From contig DAOUQS010000109.1 of the NCBI GenBank assembly GCA_030625465.1, positions 1 to 6,911 on the forward strand: a DNA stretch of 6,911 nt, given 5' to 3'. This document shows, one piece after another, positions 5,095-6,911 of this stretch. A program made the position numbers and the translations under genes. The notes beneath the pieces were generated by a model that was not told the DNA's origin, ran no database searches, and worked only from the letters and a program-made list of their open reading frames with translations. Within the stretch, counting starts at the first letter, position 1. Each line of letters begins with the position of its first letter. This stretch comes from Amylibacter sp. GTDB lineage: Bacteria; Pseudomonadota; Alphaproteobacteria; Rhodobacterales; Rhodobacteraceae.

Positions 5095-6768
5095 ATGCGC
5101 GAACAAATGGTTGTTACATCGGAAAATAAATCTACGCCAATGCGCACAGGACGGTTCGGCATATTGTCGGTTACGGCCTGTGTCATCGCTGCGATTATTT
5201 TGATCCCTATATTGGCTGTCATATATCTTGCTTTTTACCCAAGTGAAAATATTTGGCCACATTTAATTCAAACGACACTGCCACGCTACCTATTAAACAG
5301 CCTGGTGCTGATGATGGCAACAGGCCTGCTTGCAGGGTGCATGGGGGTGGCTGCCGCATGGCTGGTGGCGATGAAAGATTTCCCTGCGCGAAAGCTGCTG
5401 GAATGGGCGCTTTTGTTGCCACTTTCGATCCCGACATATATCGGGGCATACGCTTTGGTGGATTTCTGGGAATATGCCGGACCCTTCCAAACCACGTTGC
5501 GCGATATGTTCGGGTTCGCCTCGGCTGCTGACTATTGGTTCCCGGAAACCCGGTCACGGGGTGCCGCAATCATCGTATTCGCGTTCTCGCTTTATCCATA
5601 TGTGTACTTGCTGGCGCGCTCTGCCTTTCGTGAACAATCCCCCCGCGCCCTGGAAACCGCGCGCGCCTTAGGATGTGGGTCATGGGCAAGCTTCTGGAAG
5701 GTTGGGCTGCCCTTGGCACGTCCGGCGGTTGTTGTCGGCATTGCAATTGTCATGATGGAAACCCTTAATGATTTCGGTGCGGTTGAATTTTTTGCCGTGC
5801 AAACACTGACAACCGGCATTTTTACTGTCTGGTTAGAGGCCTCAAACAGTGGTGGTGCGGCACAAATAGCCTCGGTGATGCTTATACTTGTTTTTATTTT
5901 GCTGATGCTGGAACGCGCTGGCCGCAAGCAAAGCAAATTCCACCAACTGTCCAGATCCTGTCGCCCGCCGGAACGCGAGCCGCTGTCGGGCAAGGCGGCT
6001 ATCGGTGCAGTCCTGCTATGCTTGTCAATGATCACCATCGGATTTCTGATGCCTTTTGCGATCATGTTAAGTCATGCCTTGAAAAACCCCGTACTGTGGT
6101 TGGAAACGGACCTTTGGAATGCCGCATTCACCACAATATGGGTGGGCATTACCGCCGCAATTCTGACGGTGACGGGTGGCGTGGTCTTGATCTACGCCGT
6201 GCGCTTGTCCCGGCATAAATGGGTCCGGCTTTTGTTACCTGTCACCGCGATTGGCTATGCCGCGCCCGGGGCGGTCATTGGTCTGGGCTTGCTGATCCCC
6301 ATGGCTGCTTTCGATAACTGGCTTGCGGACTGGGTTGAAGCCGCCACAGGTGTCGATATCGGCCTGTTGATCACAGGAACTGCCGCTGCTGTTATCTTTG
6401 CCTATTGCGTGCGGTTTTTTGCGATTGCATTTGGTGCGGTGGACGGCGCGCTTGGGCGTATTACCCCAAGTATGAGCATGGCCTCGCGTTCGCTGGGGCA
6501 GGGTGCTGCCGGCACGCTTAGACGGGTGCATTATCCGTTGATCCGGGGGTCTTTGCTGACGGCGGGTCTTTTGATCTTTGTCGACAGCACGAAAGAGCTG
6601 TCCGCAACGCTGCTTTTGCGCCCTTTTGGCTTTGATACACTTGCCACCCATATTTACGGTTATGCCTCACTGGAAGATATAAAAGGCGCCTCGCCTGCGG
6701 CGATTGTTGTTATTATGGTAAGCCTGATCGCGGTCATCGTGGTTTCAAAGACTTCGCAAAGAAGCTAA
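5095..6768 (+). CDS. fbpB: Iron(III)-type ABC transporter permease (FbpB-like, fused two-domain)
   Basis: 557-residue inner-membrane channel subunit of a binding-protein-dependent ABC importer of the Fe(3+) (FbpB/AfuB/SfuB) group. Two MetI-type permease halves are fused, each of about six helices, roughly 12 in total; hydrophobic segments include about 22-47, 65-92, 103-122, 157-177, 208-226, 254-273, 302-326, 343-368, 378-402, 421-446 and 533-551. The first EAA loop, which docks the ATPase, is ETARALG (187-193) continuing to VGLP (203-206); the second is MASRSLG (462-468) to VHYP (478-481). TKELSATLLLRPFGF (499-513) is typical of the FbpB group, and the length is normal. The start is uncertain: no Shine-Dalgarno precedes 5095, 5107 or 5140. 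The usual neighbours, periplasmic binding protein FbpA and ATPase FbpC, are absent within the window. A thiamine- or putrescine-type permease is less likely given the signature. Substrate specificity is inferred from family. Confidence 0.9.
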   Translation: MREQMVVTSENKSTPMRTGRFGILSVTACVIAAIILIPILAVIYLAFYPSENIWPHLIQTTLPRYLLNSLVLMMATGLLAGCMGVAAAWLVAMKDFPARKLLEWALLLPLSIPTYIGAYALVDFWEYAGPFQTTLRDMFGFASAADYWFPETRSRGAAIIVFAFSLYPYVYLLARSAFREQSPRALETARALGCGSWASFWKVGLPLARPAVVVGIAIVMMETLNDFGAVEFFAVQTLTTGIFTVWLEASNSGGAAQIASVMLILVFILLMLERAGRKQSKFHQLSRSCRPPEREPLSGKAAIGAVLLCLSMITIGFLMPFAIMLSHALKNPVLWLETDLWNAAFTTIWVGITAAILTVTGGVVLIYAVRLSRHKWVRLLLPVTAIGYAAPGAVIGLGLLIPMAAFDNWLADWVEAATGVDIGLLITGTAAAVIFAYCVRFFAIAFGAVDGALGRITPSMSMASRSLGQGAAGTLRRVHYPLIRGSLLTAGLLIFVDSTKELSATLLLRPFGFDTLATHIYGYASLEDIKGASPAAIVVIMVSLIAVIVVSKTSQRS

Positions 6769-6795
6769 GGAAACGAATAAAGCAAGAAGTTTGGC

Positions 6796-6820
6796 AATTT
6801 TGCAAAATTACCCTTGCAAA
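6796..6820. repeat. Overlapping palindromes built from TTGCAA between permease and tRNA-Thr
   Basis: AATTTTGCAAAATT at 6796-6809 is a perfect 14-bp palindrome. In addition TTTGCAA (6799-6805) is an inverted match to TTGCAAA (6814-6820) over 8 nt, so the core TTGCAA occurs twice. The AT-rich arms and lack of a T-run make a strong terminator unlikely. The 85-nt gap must include the tRNA promoter; the second TTGCAA (6814-6819) could be its -35, with TAAACG (6838-6843) a poor -10 at an 18-nt spacing. The symmetry is visible; the role is open. Confidence 0.45.
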
Positions 6821-6853
6821 TAGACTGTATTCTCAGCTAAACGCTGCCGCAGT

Positions 6854-6911
6854 GCCCCTATAGCTCAGCTGGTAGAGCAACTGATTTGTAATCAGTAGGT
6901 CCGCGGTTCGA
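6854..6911 (+). tRNA. tRNA-Thr (anticodon TGT), 3' end cut by window edge
   Basis: Elongator tRNA for threonine ACA codons. The first 58 nt fit a standard cloverleaf: acceptor strand GCCCCTA (6854-6860), TA, D arm GCTC-AGCTGGTA-GAGC, anticodon stem ACTGA/TCAGT around loop TTTGTAA, variable loop AGGTC, and the T-arm 5' strand CGCGG with the start of its loop TTCGA. The anticodon TGT is at 6887-6889. The remaining T-loop, T-stem and acceptor 3' strand lie beyond the window. It is in the same direction as the upstream permease gene, 85 nt away, and is probably transcribed from its own promoter. Confidence 0.96.

Noticed and set aside
5032..5262. N-terminal extension of the sulfotransferase-like frame
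   Set aside because: The extension is Cys/His/Arg-rich without domain features and overlaps the start of the divergent permease; the beta-strand and P-loop begin right after the MM at 5031-5026.
5592..6651. Minus-strand open frames (5592-6065 and 6235-6651) inside the permease gene
   Set aside because: The plus strand encodes a continuous two-domain permease with both EAA loops; the antisense frames are shadows.
6854..6911. Integration (att) site of a mobile element at the tRNA
   Set aside because: The tRNA 3' end, where such sites lie, is outside the window, and no integrase or repeated tRNA fragment is visible.

Overview
The window looks like ordinary chromosomal DNA from an alphaproteobacterium, most likely a Rhodobacterales (Roseobacter-group) species of moderate GC content. 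The basis is a GapR/DUF2312 nucleoid protein, a family largely confined to Alphaproteobacteria, together with the style of the ThrS, of the Fe(3+)-type ABC permease and of the tRNA-Thr. No phage, transposon, CRISPR array or defence module is visible.

Layout. Positions 1-1922 (minus strand) are thrS, threonyl-tRNA synthetase, complete at its N-terminus and cut by the window edge a few codons before its expected stop. A 256-bp divergent spacer follows, with an 18-nt tandem repeat and an 8-bp inverted repeat. Two plus-strand genes come next, probably co-transcribed: an isochorismatase-family cysteine hydrolase (2179-2739) and an ABHD10-like alpha/beta hydrolase (2787-3545). The 47-nt gap between them can fold so that a hairpin arm covers the ribosome-binding site of the second gene. 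A two-helix small membrane protein (3550-3762, minus) converges on the hydrolase with 4 nt between stops. Divergent from it is a GapR-family DNA-binding protein (3876-4133, plus), which in turn converges with 1 nt between stops on a sulfotransferase-like P-loop protein (4135-5031, minus). A 63-bp divergent spacer with two hairpin-like palindromes leads to a fused two-domain iron(III)-type ABC transporter permease (5095-6768, plus). The window ends inside tRNA-Thr with anticodon TGU (6854-6911).

The genes do not form one pathway. ThrS and tRNA-Thr belong to translation, GapR to chromosome topology, and the permease to metal uptake, here without its binding protein or ATPase. The two hydrolases and the sulfotransferase-like protein have unknown substrates. 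Gene density is high and the two convergent junctions are very tight. I found no convincing new multi-gene system. The observations most worth a second look are the unexplained palindromes and repeats in the spacers and the divergent sulfotransferase-like protein.
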